Source of the DNA: Streptomyces sp. NRRL S-337
Lineage (GTDB): Bacteria; Actinomycetota; Actinomycetes; Streptomycetales; Streptomycetaceae
Length of the DNA stretch: 64,000 nt
Reading direction: 5' to 3'
Assembly (NCBI RefSeq): GCF_000720175.1
Contig: NZ_JOIX01000018.1
Coordinates: forward strand, 124,001-188,000
The number at the start of each line of letters is the position of its first letter. Position 1 is the first letter of the stretch. A program made the translations under genes and the position numbers. A model generated the notes under the pieces. The model saw nothing but the letters and a program-made list of their open reading frames with translations, was not told the origin of the DNA and did not search any database. Shown here piece after piece: positions 36,406-47,400 of the stretch.

Positions 36406-36914
36406 CGGGGCGGCTCCGTCAGCAGATAGGCGTGCGCCGCGCCGGCCGCGGCCACCGAGGCGAGCAGCCGGGCCAGTTCGGGCGGCGCGGTCAGCAGCGC
36501 GGTGGTCCGGTTGTCGGCGAGCTTGCGTTCCGCGACGGCCAGGGCGCCCTGCGCGGCCTTCTCGTCCCCGGGCACCGGGGGCGCGGCGGCCTTGTGCGGA
36601 CGGCCCCGGCGGGCGGAGCCGGCGGGGGAGGGGGCGGCGTCCGAGGTCGTGAACGCCTGGACGTGCCGGGCCACTTCGGAGCGCAGCGGGCGCAGCCGCG
36701 GCTCCAGCGCCGGGTGGGCGGCGAGCGTCGCGTCGTAGCGCGCCAGCAGCGCCGTACTGTCGTGGGCCGCGGCCGTGCGCAGCCGATCGGCGGCGGAGGA
36801 GTGCTCGTCCCGGTCGGGGGAGACGTCCTCGGAGCAGCCGGTGAGCAGCGCCGCGCCCCCCAGGGCGGCGCCGGCCAGCAGGGTCCTTCTGCGTGTGAGC
36901 GCCACTTTCGGCAC
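36402..36914 (-). CDS. Small lipoprotein with twin-arginine signal
   Basis: A lipoprotein of about 170 residues. The N terminus LTRRRTLLAGAALGGAALLTGC has a twin-arginine motif and lipobox (cysteine near residue 27). The mature part is helical and Ala/Arg-rich with a low-complexity stretch, resembling the partner lipoproteins found with DUF4439 ferritin-like proteins. I prefer GTG at 36912-36914 (GGAAG six to ten bases upstream); an in-frame GTG lies at 36947. Function unknown; it probably presents the ferritin-like partner at the membrane (inference). Confidence 0.75.
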   Translation of the reverse strand: MPKVALTRRRTLLAGAALGGAALLTGCSEDVSPDRDEHSSAADRLRTAAAHDSTALLARYDATLAAHPALEPRLRPLRSEVARHVQAFTTSDAAPSPAGSARRGRPHKAAAPPVPGDEKAAQGALAVAERKLADNRTTALLTAPPELARLLASVAAAGAAHAYLLTEPPR

Positions 36915-37065
36915 GTTGCACTTCCCGGGGTCTTCCGTCGTGATCACCGCAGGCGAGAGTATCCGTGACCACCCACCGAATCGTCAGTACCCCGCCGGAA
37001 CCGATAGGCTTTGATCCGACACGCGATCCACCCACAACAGCACACGCGGCCGAGGAGTCACCCGG

Positions 37066-37626
37066 ATGAGCACCACCCAGAGCGAGAGGCTGCGCGGACT
37101 GCTTGAACCGCTCGTCGCCGCGCGAGACCTGGATCTGGAAGAGATCGAGGTGACACCGGCCGGGAAGCGCCGGGTGCTGCGGATCGTGGTCGATTCCGAC
37201 GAGGGCGTCCAGCTGGACGAGTGCGCCGAGCTGAGCCGCGAGGCGTCCGTGGTCCTGGACGACACCGATGTGATGGGCGGCGCGCCCTACACCCTTGAGG
37301 TGACCTCCCCGGGCGCCGACCGCCCGCTGACCGAGCTGCGCCACTACCGCCGCGCGCTCGGCCGCCTCATCAAGGCCCAACTCACCGAAGCGGCAGGGTC
37401 GGGGGAGCTGATCGCCCGGATCACCGGCGTCGACGACGACGGCCTCGATCTGGAGGTGCCGGGTGTGAAGGGGCGCAAGCCGACGGCCCGCCGGGTCTTG
37501 TTCGACGAGATCGCCAAGGCGCGCGTCGAGCTGGAGTTCAGCCGGAAGTCCGAGAAGCCCGAGACGGCGGACAAGCGCGACGCGCAGCACGAAGAGAAGA
37601 TCGACGAGAACAAGGAGGAGGCGTAG
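37066..37626 (+). CDS. rimP: Ribosome maturation factor RimP
   Basis: A 186-residue factor for 30S subunit maturation. The N-terminal domain ([43 protein letters not shown]) and [16 protein letters not shown] are RimP signatures; the C terminus is a charged tail rich in Lys and Glu. GAGGAG lies ahead of the ATG. It opens the nusA-infB operon and ends 2 bases before nusA. Confidence 0.95.
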   Translation: MSTTQSERLRGLLEPLVAARDLDLEEIEVTPAGKRRVLRIVVDSDEGVQLDECAELSREASVVLDDTDVMGGAPYTLEVTSPGADRPLTELRHYRRALGRLIKAQLTEAAGSGELIARITGVDDDGLDLEVPGVKGRKPTARRVLFDEIAKARVELEFSRKSEKPETADKRDAQHEEKIDENKEEA

Positions 37627-37628
37627 CC

Positions 37629-38633
37629 GTGGACATCGACATGAGTGCCCTGCGGGGGCTGGTGCGGGAGAAGGAGATCTCGTTCGACCTGCTGGTCGAG
37701 GCGATCGAGTCGGCCCTCCTCATCGCATACCACCGCACCGAGGGCAGCCGCCGGCGGGCGCGGGTGGAGCTGGACCGCAACACCGGCCATGTGACGGTGT
37801 GGGCGAAGGAGGACCCCGAGGACCTGGAGGAGGGTGCCGAGCCGCGTGAGTTCGACGACACCCCGTCCGGCTTCGGGCGGATCGCGGCGACCACCGCCAA
37901 GCAGGTCATCCTGCAGCGGCTGCGGGACGCCGAGGAGGAGATCACGTTCGGCGAGTACGCCGGGCGGGAGGGCGACGTCGTCACCGGCGTCGTCCAGCAG
38001 GGCAAGGACCCCAAGAACGTCCTGGTCGACATCGGCAAGCTGGAGGCCATCCTGCCGGTGCAGGAACAGGTCCCCGGTGAGGAGTACACCCACGGCACCC
38101 GGCTGCGGTCGTACGTCGTCCGGGTGGTCAAGGGCGTGCGCGGCCCGTCGGTGACGCTGTCGCGCACCCACCCCAACCTGGTGAAGAAGCTCTTCGCCAT
38201 GGAGGTGCCGGAGATCGCGGACGGGTCGGTGGAGATCGCCGCCATCGCCCGCGAGGCCGGGCACCGCACGAAGATCGCCGTGCGCTCGACGCGGTCGGGG
38301 CTGAACGCCAAGGGTGCGTGCATCGGCCCCATGGGCGGGCGGGTGCGGGCCGTGATGGCCGAGCTCAACGGCGAGAAGATCGACATCGTGGACTGGTCGG
38401 ACGACCCCGCCGACCTGGTCGCCAACGCGCTGTCGCCGGCCCGGGTCAGCAAGGTCGAGGTCGTGGACCTGGCGGCACGCTCCGCCCGGGTCACCGTCCC
38501 CGATTACCAGCTGTCACTGGCCATCGGCAAGGAAGGCCAGAACGCCCGTCTGGCGGCCCGGCTCACCGGATGGCGGATCGACATCCGGCCGGACACCGAG
38601 CACGCCTCGCAGGCCGGGGATCACACGTCGTAG
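37629..38633 (+). CDS. nusA: Transcription termination/antitermination factor NusA
   Basis: A 334-residue RNA polymerase-binding factor: the N-terminal domain ([22 protein letters not shown]), an S1 domain ([29 protein letters not shown]) and two KH domains ([28 protein letters not shown] and [23 protein letters not shown]). It lacks the acidic repeats of the 495-residue E. coli protein, as usual in actinobacteria. GTG start at 37629 follows rimP directly. Confidence 0.96.
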   Translation: MDIDMSALRGLVREKEISFDLLVEAIESALLIAYHRTEGSRRRARVELDRNTGHVTVWAKEDPEDLEEGAEPREFDDTPSGFGRIAATTAKQVILQRLRDAEEEITFGEYAGREGDVVTGVVQQGKDPKNVLVDIGKLEAILPVQEQVPGEEYTHGTRLRSYVVRVVKGVRGPSVTLSRTHPNLVKKLFAMEVPEIADGSVEIAAIAREAGHRTKIAVRSTRSGLNAKGACIGPMGGRVRAVMAELNGEKIDIVDWSDDPADLVANALSPARVSKVEVVDLAARSARVTVPDYQLSLAIGKEGQNARLAARLTGWRIDIRPDTEHASQAGDHTS

Positions 38634-38755
38634 CCGCCGGAGCCGCGGCCCACGGAAAAATTGGTGGCGCCGCGGACCTCCGACGGGAATTCTGAGCAAC
38701 CGTTCGGCCCTTACCCCATCGGGGTGCGGTCGACGCGGGGAGGTAGACTTAAGCA

Positions 38756-39034
38756 GTGTCTGGCCGGACGCATGCCCGCGCATGCCCTGAGCGCACATGT
38801 CTGGGATGCCGGGAGCGGACGGCCAAGGGCGATTTGCTGCGCATCGTGGAGATCGAGGGTGAGTGTGCCCCTGATCCTCGCGGTACGCTGCCCGGCCGGG
38901 GTGCATACGTGCACCCGACACTGGTCTGCCTCGACCTGGCGGTCCGCCGCCGGGCGTTTCCCCGGGCCTTTCGGGGCCGGGGGCCGTTCGACACGACGGA
39001 CGTTCGTCGGTTCCTCGAACGGCACGCCGGTTGA
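38756..39034 (+). CDS. ylxR: YlxR family RNA-binding/nucleoid-like protein
   Basis: A 92-residue DUF448 protein. CLGCRERTAKGDLLRIV (15-31) and GRGAYVHPTLVCLDLAVRRRAF are the YlxR signatures. The conserved nusA-ylxR-infB order identifies it. In other bacteria YlxR proteins bind RNA or act as regulators; role here is inferred. Confidence 0.9.
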   Translation: MSGRTHARACPERTCLGCRERTAKGDLLRIVEIEGECAPDPRGTLPGRGAYVHPTLVCLDLAVRRRAFPRAFRGRGPFDTTDVRRFLERHAG

Positions 39035-39072
39035 AGCCGCCCACTGCAACAACGCACAGCAAGAACGCACAG

Positions 39073-39160
39073 CGCACGGAAAACCGTGCGGTCAGGTACC
39101 TCGCGAGTCGGAAGTAGGTCGAGATTGCGATGAGCACTCGATGAGTACGCGATGAGTACG
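39073..39160 (+). promoter_or_regulatory. infB: infB leader: tetraloop hairpin and three 11-bp repeats
   Basis: CGCACGG (39073-39079) pairs with CCGTGCG (39084-39090) around AAAA. Three tandem 11-bp units, CGATGAGCACT, CGATGAGTACG and CGATGAGTACG (39128-39160), follow in the ylxR-infB gap. The hairpin may be a weak attenuator; the repeats have no known role. Confidence 0.45.
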
Positions 39161-39211
39161 CCCATGAAGTAGCGACGGTCCGGTGGACACCCCGGACCTA
39201 GAAGGAGCGAA

Positions 39212-42200
39212 GTGGCTAAGGTCCGGGTATACGAACTCGCCAAGGAGTTCGGCGTGGAGAGCAAGGTCGTCATGGCCAAGCTCCAAGAACTTGGTGAATT
39301 CGTCCGTTCGGCGTCCTCGACGATCGAGGCGCCGGTTGTTCGCAAGTTGACCGACGCTTTCCAGGCAGGCAGTGGCAACGGCCGCGCCGCCGGGAAGCCC
39401 GCGGCGCCGCGCAAGTCGGCCCCCGCGAAGCCGTCGGCGCCCTCCCCGGCGCAGGCGGCTCGTCCTGCTGCCCCCAAGCCGGGTGCCCCCAAGCCGGGCC
39501 CCGCGGCCCCGGCTCCGGCCGCCTCCGAGGCGCCGGCCCCCGCGGCCCCCAAGAGCACCACCCCCGCTCCGGGTCCGCGCCCCGCCCCGGCGCGCCCGGC
39601 AACCCCCAAGCCTGCTCAGGCCGCGCCCGCGCAGCCCGAGTTCCAGGCGCCCCCGGCCGCCCCGTCGGCCCCCCGTCCCGCTGCCACCCCCGGCCCGCGC
39701 CCGGCCCGTCCGGCGCCCGGTCCCGGTCAGGGTGGTCAGGGCCGTGGCAACGCCCCGCGCCCCGGTGGCGAGCGTCCGGCCGCGCGTCCCGGCGGTCGTC
39801 CGTCCGGCCCGCGTCCGGGTAACAACCCCTTCACCTCCGGTGGCTCCACGGGCATGGCCCGTCCGCAGGCCCCCCGTCCCGGTGGCGCGCCGCGTCCCGG
39901 CGGCCAGGGTGGTCCCGGCGGCCCGCGTCCGCAGGGCGGCGGCCAGGGCGGCCCCCGTCCCCAGGGCCAGGGCGGCGCGCGTCCGACCCCCGGTGGTATG
40001 CCCCGTCCGCAGGGTGCGGCCCCCGGCGGTGCCGGCCCGCGTCCCGGCGGCGGTAACCGTCCGAACCCGGGCATGATGCCGCAGCGTCCGGCTGCCGGCC
40101 CGCGTCCGGGCCCCGGTGGCGGCGGCGGTCGCGGTCCCGGCGGTGCCGGTCGTCCCGGCGGCGGCGGTCGTCCCGGTGGCGGCGGCTTCGCCGGTCGTCC
40201 CGGTGGTGGCGGCGGCGGTCGTCCCGGTGCCGGCGGCGGCTTCGCCGGTCGTCCCGGTGGCGGTGGCCCCGGCGGCGGTGGCGGCGGCTTCGGCGGTCGT
40301 CCCGGCTTCGCCGGTCGTCCCGGCGGTCCCGGTGGCCGTGGTGGCACGCAGGGTGCGTTCGGCCGTCCCGGCGGTCCGGCGCGTCGCGGCCGCAAGTCGA
40401 AGCGGCAGCGCCGTCAGGAGTACGAGGCCATGCAGGCCCCGTCGGTCGGCGGCATCATGCTGCCGCGCGGCAACGGTGCGACGGTTCGCCTGTCGCGCGG
40501 TGCCTCGCTGACGGACTTCGCCGAGAAGATCAACGCCAACCCGGCGTCGCTGGTCCAGGTCATGCTGAACCTGGGCGAGATGGTCACCGCGACCCAGTCG
40601 GTCTCCGACGAGACGCTGCAGCTGCTCGCCGACGAGATGAACTACGTCGTCGAGATCGTCAGCCCGGAGGAGGAGGACCGCGAGCTTCTCGAGTCCTTCG
40701 ACATCGACTTCGGTGAGAACGAGGGCGGCGAGGACATGCTCGTCGCGCGTCCGCCGGTGGTGACCGTCATGGGTCACGTCGACCACGGTAAGACCCGACT
40801 GCTCGACGCGATCCGCAAGACGAACGTCATCGCGGGCGAGGCCGGCGGCATCACCCAGCACATCGGTGCCTACCAGGTCGCGACCGAGGTCAACGACGAA
40901 GAGCGGCGCATCACCTTCATCGACACCCCCGGTCACGAGGCGTTCACCGCCATGCGTGCCCGTGGTGCCAAGTCGACCGACATCGCGATCCTCGTGGTGG
41001 CGGCCAACGACGGTGTCATGCCGCAGACGATCGAGGCCCTGAACCACGCCAAGGCGGCCGACGTGCCGATCGTGGTCGCGGTCAACAAGATCGACGTCGA
41101 GGGCGCCGACCCGACCAAGGTGCGCGGTCAGCTGACCGAGTACGGCCTGGTGGCCGAGGAGTACGGCGGCGACACCATGTTCGTCGACATCTCCGCCAAG
41201 CAGGGGCTCAACATCGAGTCGCTGCTGGAGGCCGTGGTCCTCACCGCGGACGCCGCGCTCGACCTGCGGGCCAATGCCGAGCAGGACGCGCAGGGTATTG
41301 CGATCGAGGCCCACCTCGACCGCGGCCGCGGCGCCGTGGCCACCGTCCTCGTCCAGCGCGGTACCCTCCGCGTCGGTGACACGATGGTCGCCGGTGACGC
41401 GTACGGCCGTGTCCGTGCGATGTTCGACGACAAGGGCAACAACGTCGAGGAAGCGGGTCCGTCGACCCCCGTCCTGGTCCTGGGTCTGACCAACGTCCCG
41501 GGCGCCGGCGACAACTTCCTGGTCGTCGACGAGGACCGCACGGCCCGCCAGATCGCCGAGAAGCGCGCGGCGCGCGAGCGCAACGCGGCCTTCGCCAAGC
41601 GCACCCGCCGGGTCTCCCTGGAGGACCTGGACAAGGTGCTCAAGGCCGGCGAGGTCCAGCAGCTCAACCTCATCATCAAGGGTGACGCTTCTGGTTCCGT
41701 CGAGGCCCTGGAGTCCTCGCTGCTCCAGCTCGACGTCGGCGAAGAGGTCGACATCCGGGTGCTGCACCGCGGCGTCGGTGCGGTCACGGAGACCGACATC
41801 AACCTGGCGTCCGGCTCCGACGCGATCGTCATCGGCTTCAACGTGCGGGCCGAGGGCCGCGCCACGCAGATGGCCGAGCGCGAGGGCGTCGACGTCCGGT
41901 ACTACTCGGTCATCTACCAGGCGATCGAGGAGATCGAGGCGGCCCTCAAGGGCATGCTCAAGCCGGAGTACGAAGAGGTCGAGCTCGGTACGGCGGAGAT
42001 CCGCGAGGTCTTCAAGTCGTCCAAGCTGGGCAACATCGCGGGTGTTCTCATCCGCTCCGGCGAGGTCAAGCGCAACACCAAGGCGCGCCTCATCCGCGAC
42101 GGCAAGGTGGTCGCGGAGAACCTCAACATCGACGGTCTGCGTCGCTTCAAGGACGACGTCACCGAGATCCGCGAAGGCTTCGAGGGTGGTATCAACCTCG

Positions 42201-42271
42201 GGAACTTCAACGACATCAAGGTCGACGACGTCATCGCGACGTACGAGATGCGCGAGAAGCCGCGCGGCTGA
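39212..42271 (+). CDS. infB: Translation initiation factor IF-2
   Basis: A 1019-residue GTPase that places initiator tRNA on the ribosome. Residues 1-50 form an IF2_N subdomain ([26 protein letters not shown]); about 50-395 is an Ala/Pro then Gly/Arg/Pro-rich low-complexity region; a second IF2_N follows ([31 protein letters not shown]). The G domain starts near 515 with [15 protein letters not shown], then [20 protein letters not shown] and NKID. Domains II-IV complete the protein. The long disordered N terminus is typical of Streptomyces IF-2. GTG start with AAGGAGCG upstream. Confidence 0.97.
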   Translation: MAKVRVYELAKEFGVESKVVMAKLQELGEFVRSASSTIEAPVVRKLTDAFQAGSGNGRAAGKPAAPRKSAPAKPSAPSPAQAARPAAPKPGAPKPGPAAPAPAASEAPAPAAPKSTTPAPGPRPAPARPATPKPAQAAPAQPEFQAPPAAPSAPRPAATPGPRPARPAPGPGQGGQGRGNAPRPGGERPAARPGGRPSGPRPGNNPFTSGGSTGMARPQAPRPGGAPRPGGQGGPGGPRPQGGGQGGPRPQGQGGARPTPGGMPRPQGAAPGGAGPRPGGGNRPNPGMMPQRPAAGPRPGPGGGGGRGPGGAGRPGGGGRPGGGGFAGRPGGGGGGRPGAGGGFAGRPGGGGPGGGGGGFGGRPGFAGRPGGPGGRGGTQGAFGRPGGPARRGRKSKRQRRQEYEAMQAPSVGGIMLPRGNGATVRLSRGASLTDFAEKINANPASLVQVMLNLGEMVTATQSVSDETLQLLADEMNYVVEIVSPEEEDRELLESFDIDFGENEGGEDMLVARPPVVTVMGHVDHGKTRLLDAIRKTNVIAGEAGGITQHIGAYQVATEVNDEERRITFIDTPGHEAFTAMRARGAKSTDIAILVVAANDGVMPQTIEALNHAKAADVPIVVAVNKIDVEGADPTKVRGQLTEYGLVAEEYGGDTMFVDISAKQGLNIESLLEAVVLTADAALDLRANAEQDAQGIAIEAHLDRGRGAVATVLVQRGTLRVGDTMVAGDAYGRVRAMFDDKGNNVEEAGPSTPVLVLGLTNVPGAGDNFLVVDEDRTARQIAEKRAARERNAAFAKRTRRVSLEDLDKVLKAGEVQQLNLIIKGDASGSVEALESSLLQLDVGEEVDIRVLHRGVGAVTETDINLASGSDAIVIGFNVRAEGRATQMAEREGVDVRYYSVIYQAIEEIEAALKGMLKPEYEEVELGTAEIREVFKSSKLGNIAGVLIRSGEVKRNTKARLIRDGKVVAENLNIDGLRRFKDDVTEIREGFEGGINLGNFNDIKVDDVIATYEMREKPRG

Positions 42272-42288
42272 TCACGCAGCGTCCTTTC

Positions 42289-42326
42289 GGGGCCGGTCGG
42301 CGGAAGAAACTCCGTCGATCGGCCCC
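42289..42326 (+). terminator. Stem-loop after infB
   Basis: GGGGCCGGTCG (42289-42299) pairs with CGATCGGCCCC (42316-42326) with one G-T wobble, 17 bases after the stop. It may partly terminate or process the operon transcript before ylxP. Confidence 0.5.
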
Positions 42327-42420
42327 GGCCGTTGCGTGTACGGTTCGAACTGACACGCACACCCCCGGCCCATGCCGGGAGGTGCCCCCAAGGCCCCACG
42401 GGTGGCTTGACCCGGCTTGC

Positions 42421-42714
42421 ATGTACGTAGGGACGCTGTCCTTCGACCTGCTTCTCGGCGACGTACGGTCGCTGAAGGAGAAGCGCTCCGTCGTCCGCCC
42501 GATCGTCTCCGAACTCCACCGCAAATTCGCGGTGAGCGTGGCGGAGGTCGGGGACCAGGATCTGTACCGCAGGGCCACCATCGGCCTGGCGGCGGTGTCC
42601 GGGGACGTCGGGCACCTCACCGATGTCATGGACCGCTGCGAGCGCCTGGTCGCCGCACGGCCCGAAGTGGAGCTGCTGTCGGTACGCCGACGGCTGCACG
42701 GCGACGACGACTGA
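42421..42714 (+). CDS. ylxP: DUF503 family protein (YlxP)
   Basis: A 97-residue protein: MYVGTLSFDLLLGDVRSLKEKRSVVRPIVSELHRKFAVSVAEVGDQD is the family core. Conserved between infB and rbfA in many bacteria; proposed to assist ribosome assembly. ATG 42421 is chosen because the conserved domain begins there. Confidence 0.9.
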   Translation: MYVGTLSFDLLLGDVRSLKEKRSVVRPIVSELHRKFAVSVAEVGDQDLYRRATIGLAAVSGDVGHLTDVMDRCERLVAARPEVELLSVRRRLHGDDD

Positions 42715-42780
42715 CCTGATGACGGGGCAGGTCGCCGCCGGTGGAAGCACAATTGTGGAAGACAAGAAGGAGACGGACCA

Positions 42781-43230
42781 GTGGCCGACAATGCGCGGGC
42801 GAAGAAGCTGGCGGACCTCATCCGGGAGGTGGTCGCCCAGAAGCTGCAGCGCGGCATCAAGGACCCGCGGCTCGGCTCACACGTGACCATCACGGACACC
42901 CGGGTCACCGGCGACCTGCGGGAGGCTACGGTCTTCTACACGGTCTACGGCGACGACGAGGACCGGGCGAGCGCCGCCGCCGGGCTGGAGAGTGCCAAGG
43001 GCATGCTGCGCTCCGCGGTCGGTGCCGCGGCCGGCACGAAGTTCACGCCGACCCTGGCGTTCGTGGCGGACGCCCTGCCGGAGAACGCCAAGACCATCGA
43101 GGACCTCCTCGACAAGGCACGGGCCTCGGACGCCAAGGTCCGGGAGGTCTCCTCGGGCGCCAAGTACGCCGGCGAGGCCGATCCGTACCGCAAGCCCGGC
43201 GACGACGAGGATGACGAGGGCACCGCGTAA
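42781..43230 (+). CDS. rbfA: Ribosome-binding factor A
   Basis: A 149-residue KH-type factor for late 30S maturation: ARAKKLADLIREVVAQKLQRGIKDPRLG and VTITDTRVTGDLREATVFYTVYGDD are RbfA signatures, followed by LRSAVGAAAGTKFTPTLAFVADALPENA and an acidic tail. GTG start with AAGGAG upstream; truB starts 3 bases after its stop. Confidence 0.95.
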   Translation: MADNARAKKLADLIREVVAQKLQRGIKDPRLGSHVTITDTRVTGDLREATVFYTVYGDDEDRASAAAGLESAKGMLRSAVGAAAGTKFTPTLAFVADALPENAKTIEDLLDKARASDAKVREVSSGAKYAGEADPYRKPGDDEDDEGTA

Positions 43231-43232
43231 GA

Positions 43233-44162
43233 ATGAAGCGTGAGAGCAACAAGCCGGGCGGCCTGATCATCGTCGACAAGCCGGCCGGCTTCACTTCGCA
43301 CGACGTGGTGGCGAAGATGCGCGGTATGGCCCGCACCCGCAGGGTCGGCCATGCCGGCACCCTCGACCCGATGGCCACCGGCGTGCTCGTCCTCGGCCTG
43401 GAGCGGGCCACCAAGCTCCTCGGCCACCTGGCGCTGACGGAGAAGGAATACGTCGGCACCGTCCGGCTGGGCCAGAACACGGTCACCGATGACGCCGAGG
43501 GCGAGATCACCGCGTCCAAGGCGGCGCACGGCCTCGCCCGCGAGGACATCGACTCCGGGGTCGCGCTGCTGTCGGGCGCGATCATGCAGGTGCCCTCCAA
43601 GGTCAGTGCCATCAAGATCAACGGCAAGCGGTCGTACTCCCGGGTGCGCGACGGCGAGGACGTGGAGATCCCGGCCCGCCCGGTCACCGTCTCCTCGTTC
43701 GTGGTGCACTCCGCGCACGAGACCGAGGCGGAGGACGGCACGCCGGTGACCGACCTGCTGGTCTCCGTCGAGTGCTCCTCCGGTACGTACATCCGCGCCC
43801 TGGCCCGCGACCTGGGCGCCGGTCTCGGCGTCGGCGGCCATCTGACCGCGCTGCGCCGCACCCGCGTCGGGCCCTACAAGCTGGACCGGGCGCAGACCCT
43901 GGAGCAGCTGCAGGCCGCGGTGGACGCCCCCGAGGGCGGCGGGCTGCCGATCATGCCGGTCGGTGAGGCGGCGGACGCGGCCTTCACCCGCTGGGACGTC
44001 ACCGAGGCACAGTCCCGGCTGCTGCTGAACGGCGCGCGGATCCCGATGCCGCGCTTCGAGGCCGACGGGCCGGTTGCGGCCTTCGGGCCCGACGGGCGGT
44101 TCCTGGCGCTGGTGGAGAACCAGGGCGGGAAGGCCAAGAGCCTGGCGGTCTTCGCCATCTGA
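43233..44162 (+). CDS. truB: tRNA pseudouridine(55) synthase
   Basis: A 309-residue enzyme making pseudouridine 55 in the tRNA T-loop. GLIIVDKPAGFTSHDVV, the catalytic aspartate in GHAGTLDPMATGVL (D45), EKEYVGTVRLG, VSAIKINGKRSYSRVRDGE, and SSGTYIRALARDLG are all visible. It ends the translation operon and is followed by a cluster of stem-loops. Confidence 0.96.
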   Translation: MKRESNKPGGLIIVDKPAGFTSHDVVAKMRGMARTRRVGHAGTLDPMATGVLVLGLERATKLLGHLALTEKEYVGTVRLGQNTVTDDAEGEITASKAAHGLAREDIDSGVALLSGAIMQVPSKVSAIKINGKRSYSRVRDGEDVEIPARPVTVSSFVVHSAHETEAEDGTPVTDLLVSVECSSGTYIRALARDLGAGLGVGGHLTALRRTRVGPYKLDRAQTLEQLQAAVDAPEGGGLPIMPVGEAADAAFTRWDVTEAQSRLLLNGARIPMPRFEADGPVAAFGPDGRFLALVENQGGKAKSLAVFAI

Positions 44163-44199
44163 CCCCTGGGAGCCGGACCGGAATCCCGGTATCCGGGAG

Positions 44200-44284
44200 A
44201 GCCGGAAACCCGGCTTCCGGGAGGGGTGGTGGAACGCGGGCCGCCCGGCAGACACGGTGCCGGTCCGCGCTCCACCATCCCCCT
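44200..44284 (+). terminator. Stem-loop cluster terminating the truB operon
   Basis: AGCCGG-AAAC-CCGGCT (44200-44215) is followed by a larger imperfect hairpin whose arms (about 44223-44239 and 44267-44284) read GGTGGTGGAACGCGG and CCGCGCTCCACCATC. Both lie within 125 bases of the truB stop. Confidence 0.55.
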
Positions 44285-44315
44285 CCTCTTGATCTCTATC
44301 CAGCGCACCTCGGGC

Positions 44316-44348
44316 ATTCACTCATTCGGTGAGGCGCTCGGAGTGAAT
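44316..44348. repeat. Inverted repeat ATTCACTC...GAGTGAAT upstream of protease-NTPase gene
   Basis: ATTCACTC (44316-44323) and GAGTGAAT (44341-44348), spacer 17 bases, about 97 bases before the start at 44445. The arms are identical to those at 547-576. Confidence 0.6.
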
Positions 44349-44444
44349 CAAGGCGTGGACGGGGGCGCGTTCGCCGCACACCCTGCCAGGACGATCACGG
44401 CCTGCTTACCGTTCGGAGGACGGTACCGGCGGGAAGGATCGGCA

Positions 44445-47400
44445 ATGGCGTTGCTGGATGCCGATGCGGACACCGCACTGGTGCGGATCCGCGATCTGGC
44501 AGGTCACACCCGCGGAACGGGATTCCTCGCGGACCACGAAGGCACGGTGGTCACCAGCCACGAGGCGGTGGACGGCGCGGCCGGACTGGTGCTCCAGCCC
44601 ATGCGGCCGGTCACGGCCACCGGCGGGGCGGCCACCGCATGGACCCGCCCGGTGGAGCCGAGCGCCATCACCCCCCTCCCCGGAAGCGGGCTCGCACTCA
44701 TCCGGACCACCGGCTTCCGCCCGGACCGGCTCCGCCCTCTGCCGATCGGCACGGCACGGCCGGACGCGGGCGCACCGGCCCGGCTCTGGGCGGGCGGCTG
44801 GCTGGACGGCACGGTCGTCGGCCCCGCCTCGGGCGTCACGTACACCGCCGGCGACCGTGTCCACCACCTCGACCACGTCCTGGAGCTGGCACTGTGCGCG
44901 GGCGGCCGGGAGGCACTGCGGCTGGGCGGGCCCGCGATCGGCGGGCCGGTGCTCGACGGCCGGACCGGTGTGGTGCTCGGCGTCCTGGGCAGCGCACTGC
45001 ACGCCGGCCGCCGGGCCGGCGGTCTCGCCGTCCCGCTGCGCGCGGTCGCCGAGGCCGCGCCCGGGCGCCCGCTGGCTGCCCTGCTGGCGCGCAACGCGGC
45101 GACCGTCCCCGCGTACGGCAGCGAACTGAACCCCGCCGGGGTGCTGCGGCTCACGGCCCTCTCCGCGAGCCCGTCAGCCGCCGGGCCGGGCCCCGACCCG
45201 GTCGAACGCCCCGAGGTACAGGGAGAGTTGACCCGCTTCACGGAGGCGGCGTCCGGGGCGTCCGGGGCGCGTGTGCTGGCTCTGGTGGGCGGCTCGGGCA
45301 CCGGGCGGAGCACGGAGCTGGCCCGGCTGGCGGCGCGCCGGTCGGCCGGCGGGCTGCCGGCCCCCACCGTCCGGCTGCGCGGCGCCGACCTGCGGGCCGG
45401 CGACGAGGGCCTGCGCAGCGCGGTGGGGCGCGCGCTGCGCTCCGCGGGCCGGACCCTCGTCGCCTCGGGACGTACGGCGGGCGACCCGACGGACGCCACC
45501 CCCGAGACCGTCGCCGCGCTCGCCGCCGGCACCGGCCGACCACTGCTGGTGCTGCTCGACGGCCCGGAGGAGATGCCGGCGGCCCTGGCCCGGCACGAGC
45601 GGCTGGCCGAGTGGACCGCCGCGACGGCCCACTGGCTGCGCACCGCCCGCGTCCAACTGGTCATCGCCTGCCGCCCCACCTATTGGGAACGAGCCGGAGC
45701 GCTCTTCCCGCCGGGGCTGCTGCACCGGCCGCTGCCGGGCGGTGCGGCGCCCGCCCTCCCCGACTGCGTGGCGATCGGCGACCTCCCCGAGAGGGCGGCC
45801 GAGCGCGCCCGGGAACGCTACGGCCTGCCGCCCGGCGCCCCCGCCGCCCCGGACGCCCGCCACCCGCTGACGCTGCGGCTGCTGGCGGAGCTACGGGAGG
45901 AGCTGGCCGGGGGAGGAGGCCGGGCCGGGGCGGAACGCGGGAACGGGGAGACGGGCGGCGAGCCGGACGGGGAGCTGCTCGGCGCGCCGGACCGCCACCA
46001 GATCTTCGACGCCTACCTGGACCTGATGTCGCTGCGGATCGCCGTACGCATCGCCGCCGGGTACCGGCCCGCGCCGCGGGGCACCGCGGTGCGCAGGCTG
46101 GCCGCCCAGGTCGCCGGCCAGGTGCACGAGGCCGCCCGCCGCTGCCTCGCGTCCGTGGAGGGCGCGTTGGACCGTCCGTCCTTCGAGGAGGTCTTCCCGG
46201 TCCGGGCCGGCTGGTCCGCCGCGGTGCTCGCCGAGGGCCTGCTGGTGCCGGCCGGCCCCGGATACCGCTTCGCCCACGACGAGTTCGGTGAATGGCTGCA
46301 GGGTGCCCACGTCGATCTCGACCTGCTGACCGTCCCCGGTCACCGCCCCGCCCCGGTCGTCGAGGCCCTCCTCCGGCTCGCCCGGCAGGCAGGGCAGGTC
46401 CAACTCGCCTTCCGCCTGGCGGAGTTGGTACCGACGGCGACGGCGGACGGCGAGGGACCACTCGGGGCGTCCCGCGGGGGCGGCCTGCTCCCGGCCCCGG
46501 GGGAGGACGTACCGCAGCCCCCGCTCCTCACGTGCCGCGGTGACCGCGGGGACGATGACTCCGGGGACGGTCACTTCAGGGGCGGCGGCTCTTGCGACTG
46601 CGATTCTTGCGATGGCCCTTCTCGCGACGGCGACTCCTGGGCCTGGGACTCTTGGGCCTGGGAGTCGTGCGACGGGCGGTCGCCGGACGTTACGGACGCA
46701 GGGGCCGAGCCGCCTGTGCCGGGAGGGGCGCCGGAGCTGGAGCCGTGGCCGGGGCTGCGGCCGGGTGCGTGGGGCGAGGGAGCCGCGGTTGCGTCCCTAC
46801 GGCCCGTGGACGGCCCCCGGTGGGCCCGGCAGCTGCTGGCCGGCGTCCTGCTCAGGCTCCCCGACGCCGGGCCGTACACCGGCGTGCTGCGGCTGCTGGC
46901 CGATCGGATCACCGAACGATCGCTGCGGGCGGGCGGGTTCGCGCACACCGGACTGGACGCGTTCGGGTCGTGGTTCTGGGAGCGGCTGGCACTGGCGGAC
47001 GAGGACCGGCTGGACCTGCTGCGGCGGCTGGTGCCGGCGGACGGGCGGGTGGCCGGCGGAGCGGTGGGTCCACCGGCGCGCTTTCTGGACGCCGCGGCCG
47101 GGATGCTCCGCACCGACCCGCAGCGCGTCCAGCCCCTCCTCTGCACGTGGTTCGACGACACCCGCCTCCTGGGCGCGGGACGGTCACACCGCCCGGCGCA
47201 CAGCCCGGTACCTCCGCCCCGGACGTCCGCGCCTTCGCCTCCCGACTCAGCACCCCTGCCGGACGCCTCCGCACCGGCGCCGCGCGAGATCACCGTGGCG
47301 GCCGCCGCGCAGGCCCTGCTGTACGCCCACCGCCGGCGGGCGCCCGATGCGCTCGCCGAGGCGCTGGTGGCAGCCGCGCACCCCAGGGGAGACGAGCTGC

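Noticed and set aside
39092..41767. 891-codon minus-strand frame with Thr/Gly/Ala repeats
   Set aside because: Mirror of the repetitive infB coding sequence; the repeats come from the Gly/Pro/Arg-rich part of IF-2.
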